DNA from: Giardia muris
Taxonomy: Eukaryota > Fornicata > Diplomonadida > Hexamitidae
Reading direction: 5' to 3'
NCBI GenBank assembly: GCA_006247105.1
Contig: CM016928.1
Span: 62,001-126,000 of the forward strand
Length of the DNA: 64,000 bases
The first letter of the stretch is position 1. The number at the start of each line of letters is the position of its first letter. This document shows positions 8,704 through 18,531 of this stretch, piece by piece. The translations under genes and the position numbers were made by a program. The notes below the pieces were generated by a model. The model saw nothing but the letters and a program-made list of their open reading frames with translations. It was not told the origin of the DNA and ran no database searches.

Positions 8704-9270
8704 TCAAGTGTCATTGCAGATCGAATCGCGGCTTTCCAGCTCGATATATCGTTCGATACGTCTACGGATGCAGATATCACTGGGCATGATGTCGTCTATA
8801 GAACGCCGCTGAGTCAGGAAGAACTCTGAGTCATCTGAGAAGAGCTCCCGTAAGGTGTCTGTGATGAGGTCGAAGCCATTGAGGGCCTCATCAATTGCGT
8901 CATAGAGTGCTCTCTTGATGCCTCCCATGTCGTATGTCATGTCGAAGAGATTAACCGAGTCTCTGATGATGTTCAGGAGCTTGTAGGACAAAGTCCCATA
9001 CATATACCCGCTCTTATGCTCTCCAGTGTGTCTATGAGGAGCTTGTAACGTGACCGTGACTAGCTGTGGGTTTCCCTTGTCCTTCCTAATGGTCATGTGG
9101 AAGGGACACCCGTGCCAGTTGGCACAGTGGTAGTCTGTCTTGGTGAACCCTTTGCGAATCAGGGTGCCGCGGGACTTCCTCAGAAGAGTGTCGGCCTGAA
9201 GCTCATGGCGCAAAAGCAAGGTCTGGAACTCCGCCCGATCAAAGGCGAAGGTCCTTGCCCTTGAGAGCAT
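8704..9270 (-). CDS. Zinc-finger protein of the WRKY/GCM/FLYWCH class (188 aa)
   Basis: Cys49, Cys55, His79 and His81 form a C-x5-C-x23-H-x-H pattern with beta-strand-like spacing, exactly that of WRKY zinc fingers. The WRKYGQK DNA-contact strand is replaced by LIRKGFTKTDY. The core GCPFHMTIRKD also resembles the WRKY-derived zinc-binding domains of FAR1 and Mutator-type proteins. The C-terminal half is helical and acidic without a recognised domain. A sequence-specific DNA-binding role is plausible, and Giardia is known to have a WRKY transcription factor, but this protein is shorter and has one finger. It is convergent with ARL3 (33 bp gap) and divergent from the membrane protein at 9323. 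Confidence 0.65.
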   Translation of the reverse strand: MLSRARTFAFDRAEFQTLLLRHELQADTLLRKSRGTLIRKGFTKTDYHCANWHGCPFHMTIRKDKGNPQLVTVTLQAPHRHTGEHKSGYMYGTLSYKLLNIIRDSVNLFDMTYDMGGIKRALYDAIDEALNGFDLITDTLRELFSDDSEFFLTQRRSIDDIMPSDICIRRRIERYIELESRDSICNDT

Positions 9271-9322
9271 TTTGTTGGAAGAAGATCAAGATCAAGCTTA
9301 AGATTAGGACCGTGGAAAAAAG

Positions 9323-11032
9323 ATGAGTAGAGGTATCGAGGGGGTTTCTAGGCTCGGCCTGGCCCTCTCCGTCATCCCGTTAGTCTGGGTTTTACTCGCC
9401 AATAGTTACACTTTCGTCCTTGAACCATTCTTTGATTCCTTGACCAGAATCAGTGCGTACCAGGTAGCCACCTCCATCTTCATGTACCCCTTCTTCTACA
9501 TGAGCACTTGGGTGGAGGACATCCTACTCATGCTTGAGGGGGTTCAGTTCTATATTCTGTTACGAGAACGCTACACCGCAACGACTGATACCTGGCTTTT
9601 CTTAGCCATCATCCTCCTGGACCATATCATTCTGGTGTATCCCATCATCATCTTTCTGGCCTTGGTCCCTGGCTCTTCTACTTCAGTCATAGCACCCCAG
9701 TTATATATTCTAGACTTCTTGTTCCTAGGGAACTTTAGACCTTTTGATGAGAAGGTCATGTATTACACCCTCTGGTACCCAGCCCTACTTTTCCAAGTCC
9801 AAGTGTTAACGACACTCTTTTATCATCTTATTGCCAAGTATTCCTTATCCCTATTCCCAGTCATCTCTGTCGCCGCCCTTTGCAGTTATGGCTTGGAAAT
9901 CATCTTGAGACTCGTGTCACACTTCGCATTATCATGCAATAATAGCTATGTCTATCCCATGATAACTCACAACCCTCTTTGTGCTTTCCATACCTTTGCG
10001 GTTGGGGTTTTAGTCACATACCTTGTCGACCCTCATCGCGCAGACTTCAGGATGTTGAACAAGCTTAGGTTGATCCCCCATGGTGATGCCTTTCATCCAC
10101 ATTCGGTTCACACCTTAAACGCGACATCCATGCATCAAATGTGGTCACAGTCCGCAAATCCTCCACAATGGGAGTCGATGCAATCGGCAAGGTCCCTCTC
10201 GCGGTCTCCGGAGCGCCAGCCCATGTTTTACCCCACCAGTTATGCACCAACCGTCTTGTCCCCAACTCCCATCACTACCGTTGGGCGTCAGACCCCACAT
10301 CCCAGCCTACATTGGCAAGTTCAGCTCGCAAAGCCAGCTGAGGATCCTCGAGATGGTATTCATCCGAAGGCTCTTAATGGAAGCTATCTGCTTGACTCTG
10401 AAGGGGACGAGAAGGAGCATCGGTGTTCCTTCTTCTACCCTTCACATAAGGATGAGAAGCAATGGCTATCCTACAAACTGTATGATCTCTTGGTGTACAA
10501 ACGCGAGCTTGGTGACTTGATCTGCTTGATGTTACTCACTTGCATGTACGTCTCCTACGTTTTACTTGCTATCCAATTGGACTGCAATACTGAAGGAATG
10601 GGAAAGATCCTTCTCGCTTCTCTTTGTGGTCACTTAATTGGACCGATCTTCTTCGCTGGAATCTTCTATTATACATCTCTTCAGACCACAATCGTCATGG
10701 AATGGACTCTTGGACATCAGGGTTGGTTCTTACTTGGAGGCAGTTCTAGGTCGATCTTCTGTTTACAAGGGTTGACGATCTGTTCCATTCAGGCCTTCTC
10801 AAGGGTGGTCAAGGTCGGTCCCTTCTCCCCCATCCTTTTCGTCCTCTTATTGATAGGAACCGTTATCACCTTCGTCAGTATTGGAACTATCTTCGAGACA
10901 CTCCTCCAGGACATCCGCAATCGCCTCATGCTTAGGCTCTGGCTCGGGTTCCAACGCCACCAGGCGCGCCTCGCCGCGCGGAAGTACCGCGAGAGGCTGT
11001 ACGGCTTCGAGCCAGACCCGGTTGGGCAATAA
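9323..11032 (+). CDS. Polytopic membrane protein, unknown function (569 aa)
   Basis: The N-terminal half has six or so hydrophobic helices (about 8-235). A hydrophilic Ser/Pro/His-rich loop covers about 240-375. Three or four further helices follow (about 395-540), and the tail is basic and Arg-rich. The start is the ATG at 9323, directly after ggaaaaaag. The gene ends only 6 bp before the ankyrin gene. Its split membrane-loop-membrane plan differs from the 573-residue protein at the left end. No transporter signature was recognised. Confidence 0.75.
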   Translation: MSRGIEGVSRLGLALSVIPLVWVLLANSYTFVLEPFFDSLTRISAYQVATSIFMYPFFYMSTWVEDILLMLEGVQFYILLRERYTATTDTWLFLAIILLDHIILVYPIIIFLALVPGSSTSVIAPQLYILDFLFLGNFRPFDEKVMYYTLWYPALLFQVQVLTTLFYHLIAKYSLSLFPVISVAALCSYGLEIILRLVSHFALSCNNSYVYPMITHNPLCAFHTFAVGVLVTYLVDPHRADFRMLNKLRLIPHGDAFHPHSVHTLNATSMHQMWSQSANPPQWESMQSARSLSRSPERQPMFYPTSYAPTVLSPTPITTVGRQTPHPSLHWQVQLAKPAEDPRDGIHPKALNGSYLLDSEGDEKEHRCSFFYPSHKDEKQWLSYKLYDLLVYKRELGDLICLMLLTCMYVSYVLLAIQLDCNTEGMGKILLASLCGHLIGPIFFAGIFYYTSLQTTIVMEWTLGHQGWFLLGGSSRSIFCLQGLTICSIQAFSRVVKVGPFSPILFVLLLIGTVITFVSIGTIFETLLQDIRNRLMLRLWLGFQRHQARLAARKYRERLYGFEPDPVGQ

Positions 11033-11038
11033 AATCCG

Positions 11039-14000
11039 ATGGCATCAAATTACATCCGAAGCAATAGTCCAACGATCCTCTGCGACGACGGGGGGCCGCG
11101 CCGACGGACCATCGCCAGCCCTATCCTCGCCCAGACCGCTCACCCGCGAATGATTCAGCTCGCCTCCGATACCGGGAAGAAGGCCTCCCGCAAACAAGGG
11201 AAGTCCAAGAAGCTCACCTCCGACGGCTTCCAGTTCGACCACTGTCCCCCGGAGCTCGCCGAGGCCCTACGGAACGACGACGACGCGAAGATTCTACCGT
11301 ACTTGCGTGAGATTTCCGAAGACCAATTCGAGGAAGCCCTTCAATATACGGTCACTGAGCGGAAGCCTAAGTCTCTTGCCGCCCTTTGCCGCTGCGTCTC
11401 CATCCGCGAGCTCTATGTCACAGTTGGACCTCGAGACATGACTCCTGTCAAGTCCGAAACCCCTTTGATGAAGGCCGCGCAGACTGGGAACGCAACAGCC
11501 GTGGCTAATCATCTTTCCCATGCGAATAAGCGCCTTTCTTCTAACGACCCCTGGCAGACAAAGACAGCATTGATGATGGCGGCTCAACAAGGAGTCGCTG
11601 AGTGTATTGAGCTTCTTCTATGCGAGCTAGGAGGCCAGCGGGAGGATGGATGGTCGGCACTCATCCACGCGATGATTGCGGGCCATAAGGATGCGATCGA
11701 GTTACTGCGTGTCGAAATAGGAGTTGGAGGGGTCACTCGTCTAATGGTAGCTGCCTCCCTCAACGACGTAGATGCCGTCCGCGCCCATATCAATGAGGCT
11801 GGACAACAGGCGGTTAATGGATTCACTGCCCTCATCTTCGCCGCAAAGCATGGGTACACGGACTGCATCAACATTCTACTTCCACACGAGGCGCGCCTTC
11901 AGCTCGACTATGGGACGACAGCCTTAATGGTCGCAACCTCAAACAGTCATGTCGACGCCGTGAACCTTCTGATGACAAAGGAGGCTCGAATGCAGGACAT
12001 CAACGGGTGGTCCGCCCTGATGATCGCGGCCTACGAGGGAGACGACGCCATCGTCTACTTGTTAAGTGCCAAGGAACTTAGACTCCAACGACACGATGGG
12101 ATGACTGCCACCATGATGGCCGCTCTTAATGGAAACATCGTTTCCTTCCATGCAACATACTTTGGGGAGGAGGAGATGACCACCACGGATGGGAAGACCG
12201 TCTATGATCTCGTGAAGAAACAACGTGGGGTCGGCTATTGGAACCAGCTCTTCAAGCCTGTCAAAAAGCCACCAGGCCTCCAATCCGCCCTTCGCCGCAA
12301 CTATGGCGCCTTCGACGATGCTACCTTTGATAATGATGACCTTGACGAGTCAATTCAGAGCGAGTTATCGATTGGTGGAATGACTTTAAAGCGTGGGAAG
12401 GATGGGTTGATCCCCGTTGGTGCCTTGGCGGAACTTCTCATGCCAACGTTCGGCATTGGTCAGATCAACTCGAAGATGGCGAAAACGATGATGAAGGTCA
12501 TCCAGCAGCCTCCAAAGGAGTCCCCTTCCACGGCCTCTCAGTCCGAGAGTACTCCACAGAAGGAGTCCACGAGCTCGATCAAGCGCGTAACTAGCTCTCC
12601 CGTCCGTCGCCCGCCTGGAATAATCGAAAGCAGTATCATGAAGCTTGAGACTCCCACTCCCGACCCGCCAGAACGAACCACGCACGTCCGAAGCCATACC
12701 TCTCCTCAAAGGTTGACAGTTGAGATTCCCGCCTCCCCTCAATTCGAGCGTAGTGCCGCCTCGACTGAACCTTTCGCCGTCTCACAAACCGCAGCAACAA
12801 GCTCCACTGTTAGTAAGACTGAGCGGGTCCTGAATTTGAAGAACCAGCAACCCTCCTCTAGCGTGAATTCCACTCCGAATTCGGAGTATTCCCAGTCCCA
12901 AGTCCAATCGCAAGTCCAATCACAGACTCAAATGCCTCGACCAGTCCCTATCCCAGGTGCATACCGTGCCTCTACTCAGCCGACCGCCCCTCCACGTCCG
13001 GATACTACGACGTCAAAGTTCACTTATAGCAGTACAGCTCCAGAGGTTGTTACCGTCCGGCAAGAGGAACCTCCTCCACCTTCGGCCTCGCGGCCCAAGA
13101 GCCGTGGGAAGCAAAAGGCAGAGAAGGCACCCAAGACTCCGAAGTCACCACGCGCGAAATCGCGAGGACGTCCGCCCTCGGATGAGGCCGTCGAGGTCGA
13201 GCAAAGGACGGCTGTCACGATTCCATCAACGCCTCGCAGAGGCCCTCCGCGTCCCGGGAACGCGTCACAGCCTCTGAACATCCGTCAGCGCGAGGAGGCA
13301 TATGAGGCGGAAGGGTATGGCTATGTCTACGAGAACAGGTATATGCCCGACCCTCCCCGCTCTGTCACCTCTCCCGTCCGCCCCGGATCAAGCTACTCTC
13401 ATCATCCGCCTTCCCATAGCGTCTTACGGCCAGGAGGGCAGTACACGGATGTGTATGATAACTCCAACGTCCCTAACCGTCCTATGATGCCTCACTCCCC
13501 CACTATGCAGCACCGGCCCCAAGTGGCCGAGCGGCGGTTCATGCAGGCGTCCTACAATTACGGACCAAGCGTGATGGGAGACGACGAGCAATATCAGAGC
13601 TTTGCGTCTGCAGACCGCCTACCCAACAACATCGTCGCCGCCATCAAGAACGGAGATGAAAACCCGATTAGGGCGTTCATGGTACGCCTGAACGACCGGA
13701 CTGCGTCGGAGGCCTTACGAGTGGCTTTAGATGCGGGCCAAGCGCTTTCTCTCAATGTGATATGCACGTACATCGCGCAGACCAGTCTATTGACGTCGGT
13801 CCCGGCTCGTCGTGGGCGTACCGTCTCGAGTGCCACGAGCCTCATGCTCGCAGCGGAGCGAGGAGACATCTGGACCATCCGTTCGTCTCTTGCTCAAGAG
13901 GCAGGGGCGGTCTATAACGGGAAGACTGCTTTAATGATAGCTGCAATACATGGGAGGGAGGCAAGTCTCAAAGAGCTGCTCGTCGAGCTTGGGATCCAGG

Positions 14001-14170
14001 GGATCCAGGGCGAGACAGCATTGATATATGCCCTGTGCTACAAGCGTGAGAACTGCGCCAAGCTACTCCTAGCTGAGCGGAGCATCCCGGACATCACGGG
14101 GACGTATCCAGTCACCCATGCGGTTCGCGCGGGGTTAGGCTCTCTTCTAAGCGTTCTCAGGAACCCCTAA
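11039..14170 (+). CDS. Ankyrin-repeat protein with long disordered linker (1043 aa)
   Basis: Ankyrin repeats with the typical Giardia wording (TPLMKAAQTGN, TALMMAAQQG, TALIFAAKHG, SALMIAAYEG) cover about residues 140-375. A low-complexity Ser/Pro/Gln/Arg-rich region follows (about 480-850), with a Q-S-Q-V repeat near 12893-12930 and a basic patch KSRGKQKAEK. A second ankyrin block closes the protein (about 860-1043). It carries no kinase domain, so it falls in the class called Protein 21.1 in Giardia, thought to scaffold protein contacts. The start follows the upstream gene by 6 bp. The internal repeat IQGIQG arises from a short direct DNA repeat near 13990. Confidence 0.9.
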   Translation: MASNYIRSNSPTILCDDGGPRRRTIASPILAQTAHPRMIQLASDTGKKASRKQGKSKKLTSDGFQFDHCPPELAEALRNDDDAKILPYLREISEDQFEEALQYTVTERKPKSLAALCRCVSIRELYVTVGPRDMTPVKSETPLMKAAQTGNATAVANHLSHANKRLSSNDPWQTKTALMMAAQQGVAECIELLLCELGGQREDGWSALIHAMIAGHKDAIELLRVEIGVGGVTRLMVAASLNDVDAVRAHINEAGQQAVNGFTALIFAAKHGYTDCINILLPHEARLQLDYGTTALMVATSNSHVDAVNLLMTKEARMQDINGWSALMIAAYEGDDAIVYLLSAKELRLQRHDGMTATMMAALNGNIVSFHATYFGEEEMTTTDGKTVYDLVKKQRGVGYWNQLFKPVKKPPGLQSALRRNYGAFDDATFDNDDLDESIQSELSIGGMTLKRGKDGLIPVGALAELLMPTFGIGQINSKMAKTMMKVIQQPPKESPSTASQSESTPQKESTSSIKRVTSSPVRRPPGIIESSIMKLETPTPDPPERTTHVRSHTSPQRLTVEIPASPQFERSAASTEPFAVSQTAATSSTVSKTERVLNLKNQQPSSSVNSTPNSEYSQSQVQSQVQSQTQMPRPVPIPGAYRASTQPTAPPRPDTTTSKFTYSSTAPEVVTVRQEEPPPPSASRPKSRGKQKAEKAPKTPKSPRAKSRGRPPSDEAVEVEQRTAVTIPSTPRRGPPRPGNASQPLNIRQREEAYEAEGYGYVYENRYMPDPPRSVTSPVRPGSSYSHHPPSHSVLRPGGQYTDVYDNSNVPNRPMMPHSPTMQHRPQVAERRFMQASYNYGPSVMGDDEQYQSFASADRLPNNIVAAIKNGDENPIRAFMVRLNDRTASEALRVALDAGQALSLNVICTYIAQTSLLTSVPARRGRTVSSATSLMLAAERGDIWTIRSSLAQEAGAVYNGKTALMIAAIHGREASLKELLVELGIQGIQGETALIYALCYKRENCAKLLLAERSIPDITGTYPVTHAVRAGLGSLLSVLRNP

Positions 14171-14204
14171 GGTGGGGTGAGATGAGGCGTGGTGATTAGC
14201 GTTC

Positions 14205-14666
14205 CTATTCAGATGGGACTTCATCAGAAGGATTAAGGCTTCCATCCAGGAAGGAGATGAAGGTGAACGTACAACCCAGGAGAAGGGCTACGGCCATTAG
14301 GCCATGAAGGGTAGCATTCAGAAGGCTGATGGCGGGGTGTTCGAAGTGGGTGGAGAGTGGACAACGTAGTTCGTGGTAAACTTTCTGGAAGCGTCGATTG
14401 AGGACGACATAGATCGTTCCCGAGATGAGGATGCTAAGGACTGCCAGAATGGCCATGGCAAACCCCAAGAAGACTATTCCTGCAAGCTGCGAGTCTGCTT
14501 CACCTTTAAAGAAGACGAGGAGGAAGACCGAGATGAGGCGAAGAACCTGGTAGACCGTGTCGAAGGCGTGACGGTTGAGCTCGAAGACCAGCTCGAGCTT
14601 CTCCTTGCAGTCGTCCGAGATAAGCTCTGCGATTTCTTCATCGGCCAATCGTAACCCTTGCTCCAT
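14205..14666 (-). CDS. Small membrane protein (153 aa)
   Basis: The N-terminus is acidic and helical (1-38). Three hydrophobic segments follow, near residues 40-60, 63-88 and 115-140, with a short basic loop around Arg90. The C-terminus is acidic and ends in PSE. The coding-strand start at 14666 is preceded by TAAATAG, consistent with the A/T-rich initiator. No family was recognised. It is convergent with the ankyrin gene, with a 34 bp gap. Confidence 0.65.
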   Translation of the reverse strand: MEQGLRLADEEIAELISDDCKEKLELVFELNRHAFDTVYQVLRLISVFLLVFFKGEADSQLAGIVFLGFAMAILAVLSILISGTIYVVLNRRFQKVYHELRCPLSTHFEHPAISLLNATLHGLMAVALLLGCTFTFISFLDGSLNPSDEVPSE

Positions 14667-14764
14667 CTATTTACCGCTGGAATACGATGGATCGCAGACT
14701 CCAAATGGTTCGACAAACACGATGGGAACTAGAAGGACTCCTCGAATGAATGGGAGTTAAAAGA

Positions 14765-15730
14765 ATGAGCATGAGAACCTTCAGTTTCAGTTCTCAGGTG
14801 ACGCTCAAGCGGGGGCAGATCAAGTACAAGGGCCCGCTCACCGTCGACCTTGATAGTCGACGGCTGGAGATAGTGGGGCGGAAAGGTGTGATCCTGACGG
14901 GCCTTATGTACGAGCGAGGGTATGAGTCATCCTCCGTTCTATATATCTCCGCCATGTTCGGGGGCGTGAGGGAGACGTTCGAGCTCGATTATTCCAGCGT
15001 GACGGCCAGGGGGAACGCGCGGGACAAGAGTAGCATGGCGGTTCTGTTGGGACTTTTGCGTCAATCGGCAGCAACAAACAAGGCTAGCCCTACGGTCCCC
15101 ATTGCTAGCCCCGTGCCGAGGGGCGTCAACGAGGCTTCCCCAGGCGTCCCGAAATACCGGATGAAGCCGTTACCAAAAGTTGATCTTTCCTCGCACGTCA
15201 TCTTTGTCAACTCCAGCACCTCGTCTCTCGTCGCCTCAACAGACTCCCTCGTGAATAGCTACTGCTCCCTTAGGACGTTTGAGATGCCTGGGCGCAGCGA
15301 CTTGACGACACGTTATGAGGCCCAGGTGACAAGCAAACTCCCCACCTTATCTTCCGACTCATCCATCCCTTTGGATACTCTTTTACCCGACGACGCCATT
15401 CAGGAATATACTGACGCAGTCGAGTCGTACCGTACGAAGCGCATTCAGACCGTGCACGTGGCATTCTCTCTGAACACTCAGAAGGCCCAGAAGGGACTGG
15501 ATGCTCAAGAAGGACAACCTCCCATTCCTCAACTCGTAGGTGAATCGGTTCCGACTTCAGTCTCGAACCAGGACCAGGACCAGGACCAAGATCAAGTCCA
15601 GAACAAACAGGACTTTCAAGTAGAAGAGCCGGAAGCTCAGGAGAAGCCGAAGCAAGGTCCTCCCACCGAGACCTTAGACTTCGACATGCCGGAGGGCTAC
15701 TTCCCAAGCGTATATCTTCCGAAAAGGTAA
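14765..15730 (+). CDS. Protein with PH-like N-terminal domain (321 aa)
   Basis: The first about 100 residues alternate beta strands and end in a helix (SSMAVLLGLLRQ). The wording VTLKRGQIKYKG then VDLDSRRLEIVG resembles pleckstrin-homology-like folds, which bind phosphoinositides or proteins; this is a fold impression, not a firm match. The rest is low complexity, including a DQDQDQDQ tract encoded by a CAGGAC-type microsatellite near 15570-15600. Three in-frame ATGs (14750, 14765, 14771) are possible. I chose 14765 because it directly follows ttaaaaga. MetRS starts 11 bp downstream. Confidence 0.65.
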   Translation: MSMRTFSFSSQVTLKRGQIKYKGPLTVDLDSRRLEIVGRKGVILTGLMYERGYESSSVLYISAMFGGVRETFELDYSSVTARGNARDKSSMAVLLGLLRQSAATNKASPTVPIASPVPRGVNEASPGVPKYRMKPLPKVDLSSHVIFVNSSTSSLVASTDSLVNSYCSLRTFEMPGRSDLTTRYEAQVTSKLPTLSSDSSIPLDTLLPDDAIQEYTDAVESYRTKRIQTVHVAFSLNTQKAQKGLDAQEGQPPIPQLVGESVPTSVSNQDQDQDQDQVQNKQDFQVEEPEAQEKPKQGPPTETLDFDMPEGYFPSVYLPKR

Positions 15731-15741
15731 AAGGAAAAAGA

Positions 15742-17697
15742 ATGGACAAGCCCTATTACATCACGACCCCGATCTATTACGTCAACGGGGAGCCACACAT
15801 CGGGCACGTCTTCACAACCCTCCTAGCCGACACCATGCACCGTTATCGTAGGCTAACCGGCCAGCCCGCCTATTACATGACTGGTACGGATGAACATGGC
15901 CAAAAGGTCCAGCAGACGGCTGATGCCCATGGAGTCTCTCCCCAGGAATGGTGCGATAGGATGGCCACGATCTTCTCCCAAGCCTTTGATACCTCTTTTG
16001 GAATCGCCCCTTCGCGTTTCATGCGCACGACATATGCGGCCCATGAGGAACGAGCCATTCTTCTGTGGAAGCGCCTCTCCGAGCGCGGCTTCATCTATAA
16101 GGCCACTTATGAGGGCTGGTATTGCGTCTCCGATGAGGCCTTTGTCACTAAGAACAACGTCGCAGAACGTCTTTGTCCTGACGGCTCCATCGCCGTCTAT
16201 AGCCTTGAGTCCGGTCAGCCTTGTATCTGGTTGGCAGAGGAGAACTACATGTTCAGGCTTTCGGCCTTCGCCGACTTGCTATTGAACTACTATGCCACCC
16301 ATCCCAACGCCATCACACCCTCCTTCCGACAGCGCGAGATCATCCGATTCCTCAAGAGTGGGCTTCATGACATCTCCGTCTCACGCTCCAGAAGTAAGAT
16401 CAGTTGGGGCATCCCAGTCCCAGGTGATCCGGAACACGTTTTGTACGTTTGGATTGATGCGCTGACCATCTATTTGACGGGTGCGAAGTGGGACGGGACG
16501 TTTGGCCCCGCTCCGGCTTGGATCGATGGAAAGTTGTCTCTTAACTATGATGCCGGTCAAAAGAATGTCCTTTCGGCCTCCACGTTTGAAGGAGAGGATC
16601 CTTTCATCGCTGGTGACTTAGGCGGCGATGTCCCCTCCATGTGGCCCGCAGATATCCAATACCTTGGGAAAGATATCATGCGATTCCATTGCGTCTACTG
16701 GCCGGCGTTCCTCCTCGCCGCTGGGCTTGAGCTTCCGCGCCTCTTCTTCGTTCATGGCTGGTGGAAGGTCAACGATCAGAAGATTGGGAAGAGCCTTGGA
16801 AACGCAAGTAACCCTCTCGCCCTGGTTGAGAGGATCGGCCTGGATCCCTTTAAGTACTTCCTTCTATGCGAGGGCTCTCCAGACCATGACCCCGTCATCT
16901 CGGATGAGCTGATTGACAAGCGTTACAACTCCGACTTGGCTAACACTCTTGGGAACCTGGTTATGCGTTGCTGGGCACCAGCACTAGTACCAGAACGTGT
17001 CTGGCCAAATCCCCTCCCGCTCTTGAGGCTACATAACCCACTTGTCCTTGAAACAATTCTTCGAGTTACCTTGGACCTGAATCTTGACTATCTGTTCGTC
17101 AAGCTTGATGAGGCTTGGGTCAAGGAGGGGAGACCGCCAGCGTCTGAGGTCTTGCATTACAGCACTCTTCGGGAGTTGATTCTGCTCACTAACAAGTGCG
17201 TCTATAGAGTCCGCCGGCATATGCGTTACTCCAGGTTCTCGGCGGCCTTGGCGTCCATCTTTGAGATTGTGGAGCGTTGTAATTCGTATCTTCAGTTAGT
17301 CGAGCCATGGAAGTTCAAGCGTATCTTTGAGCCCGAGGTTGGGGGTGCTGCAAGGGACTTCGTCATTTACTTCTTACTCGAGGCTCTGCGTATCGCGGTC
17401 ACTCTTCTCCAGCCGTTCATGCCCGAGAAGAGCGTCGAGATTCTTCAGATGTTAGGAGTCGAGGAACATCTTCATTATATCACTCCTAGCATTCTACGTG
17501 TGGGAGTATGTTCTCCTGGGATACCCCTGGCACAGGAGAGTGGAGTTCTTTTCCCGAAGAATGAGAGGCCCAATGCCTGTGAAGACGTTGAGAAGCCCAA
17601 GTGGGAACCGAAGCCAAAGGCTGAGAAGCGCGACAAGAAGGCGGAGAAGGCAGCAAGGAAGGCGGAGAAGGCGGCCAAGAAGAAGCAGCTGGAGTAA
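15742..17697 (+). CDS. MetRS: Methionyl-tRNA synthetase (651 aa)
   Basis: This class I aminoacyl-tRNA synthetase charges tRNA-Met in the cytosol. The PHIGH signature is at 18-22. The TGTDEHGQK block is typical of the MetRS core. The catalytic KMSKS loop appears as KIGKS (about 350-354), keeping both lysines. The anticodon-binding helical region follows, with NTLGNLVMR. The C-terminus has a Lys/Ala/Glu-rich tail (KAEKRDKKAEKAARKAEK and beyond) that could bind tRNA non-specifically. The insert between the catalytic halves lacks Cys knuckles. The ATG follows ggaaaaaga. The stop TAA sits in AGTAAAG (17693-17699). Confidence 0.95.
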   Translation: MDKPYYITTPIYYVNGEPHIGHVFTTLLADTMHRYRRLTGQPAYYMTGTDEHGQKVQQTADAHGVSPQEWCDRMATIFSQAFDTSFGIAPSRFMRTTYAAHEERAILLWKRLSERGFIYKATYEGWYCVSDEAFVTKNNVAERLCPDGSIAVYSLESGQPCIWLAEENYMFRLSAFADLLLNYYATHPNAITPSFRQREIIRFLKSGLHDISVSRSRSKISWGIPVPGDPEHVLYVWIDALTIYLTGAKWDGTFGPAPAWIDGKLSLNYDAGQKNVLSASTFEGEDPFIAGDLGGDVPSMWPADIQYLGKDIMRFHCVYWPAFLLAAGLELPRLFFVHGWWKVNDQKIGKSLGNASNPLALVERIGLDPFKYFLLCEGSPDHDPVISDELIDKRYNSDLANTLGNLVMRCWAPALVPERVWPNPLPLLRLHNPLVLETILRVTLDLNLDYLFVKLDEAWVKEGRPPASEVLHYSTLRELILLTNKCVYRVRRHMRYSRFSAALASIFEIVERCNSYLQLVEPWKFKRIFEPEVGGAARDFVIYFLLEALRIAVTLLQPFMPEKSVEILQMLGVEEHLHYITPSILRVGVCSPGIPLAQESGVLFPKNERPNACEDVEKPKWEPKPKAEKRDKKAEKAARKAEKAAKKKQLE

Positions 17698-17982
17698 AGA
17701 CCCTTTCACAAGATTTGCTGTCCCATTCTTACAGGGTCGTAGCTAGTATGGGATACATGTGGATAGACGCCTACATTGTGTAAAGAGCTTTTCCGACTCT
17801 GTTATGGGAATAGTGCGATGTCAGAACCCATCTCCTTCCAGTCACATCAGCATCAGAGTTAGTGGCATCTTGGCCTACTCGGCTTCATTATGAGGCAGAG
17901 GTCACCAATATTGAGTCTACCCCATCCTCTTTCTCCTCCCTCTGCCTCCTCAATAGCATAGCCGATGCCAAATTAACTCCGA
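17698..17982. other. Gene-free spacer, 285 bp
   Basis: This is one of the few longer spacers outside the accessory region. It has pyrimidine-rich tracts near 17920-17950 and an A/T-rich end (caaattaac) just before the next ATG. I see no ORF with coding character, no tRNA-like arms and no obvious hairpin. Confidence 0.5.
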
Positions 17983-18531
17983 ATGGATAGTCTCAGCGTG
18001 GCATACGGGATCTTTCAGCGGTCCTACGCGGCGGTCCGCGAGATCTGCGCCAGGAACGGGGTCTACTCGTCAGAGGCGGTGACGGTAGAGACAATGAATC
18101 CAAGTGTATTCCAACGGGACATCTTTCGCACCCCTGACCCCTTACCGGTGACTGAGTACGGCCTAGTCCAGACGGCTGGAACCTTTGCAACTACCGCCCT
18201 GAAAGACCCAAGAGATGACGAGTTCCATGATATTCTCTCGCCAACCAATGAAGAGATTGCAGACGCCTTTGAATCAAAACGCATCAGTGCCGCCGAGCAT
18301 GTCCTCGTGACAAACCCTGCCCTCGCCGCTTCCATTACTCAAAGCAAAGAGCAGCTTTCCGCAAACGATTTACTCGTGAAGAGCCAGCACTGCTTCTCAA
18401 ATCTAGCGACCGAGCAGCAGGCCGTCACGTATGCTAGCCCGCAGGTCCGGAAGCCAGCAAAGGACCGCTTTGGCTCTCCCGTATACAAAAAGGACGACGA
18501 CGGATGCATCACCTCACCTAGGCGTGAGTAA
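17983..18531 (+). CDS. Hypothetical protein (182 aa)
   Basis: This is a soluble protein of ordinary composition. The N-terminus is helical (1-30). The middle is acidic with an NEEIADAFESKR-type helix, and the basic end is CITSPRRE. There is no signal peptide, membrane segment or repeat. The ATG at 17983 has an A/T-rich upstream context (aattaactccga). Its last 18 bp overlap the 3' end of the convergent 1714-residue gene. Function unknown. Confidence 0.6.
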   Translation: MDSLSVAYGIFQRSYAAVREICARNGVYSSEAVTVETMNPSVFQRDIFRTPDPLPVTEYGLVQTAGTFATTALKDPRDDEFHDILSPTNEEIADAFESKRISAAEHVLVTNPALAASITQSKEQLSANDLLVKSQHCFSNLATEQQAVTYASPQVRKPAKDRFGSPVYKKDDDGCITSPRRE

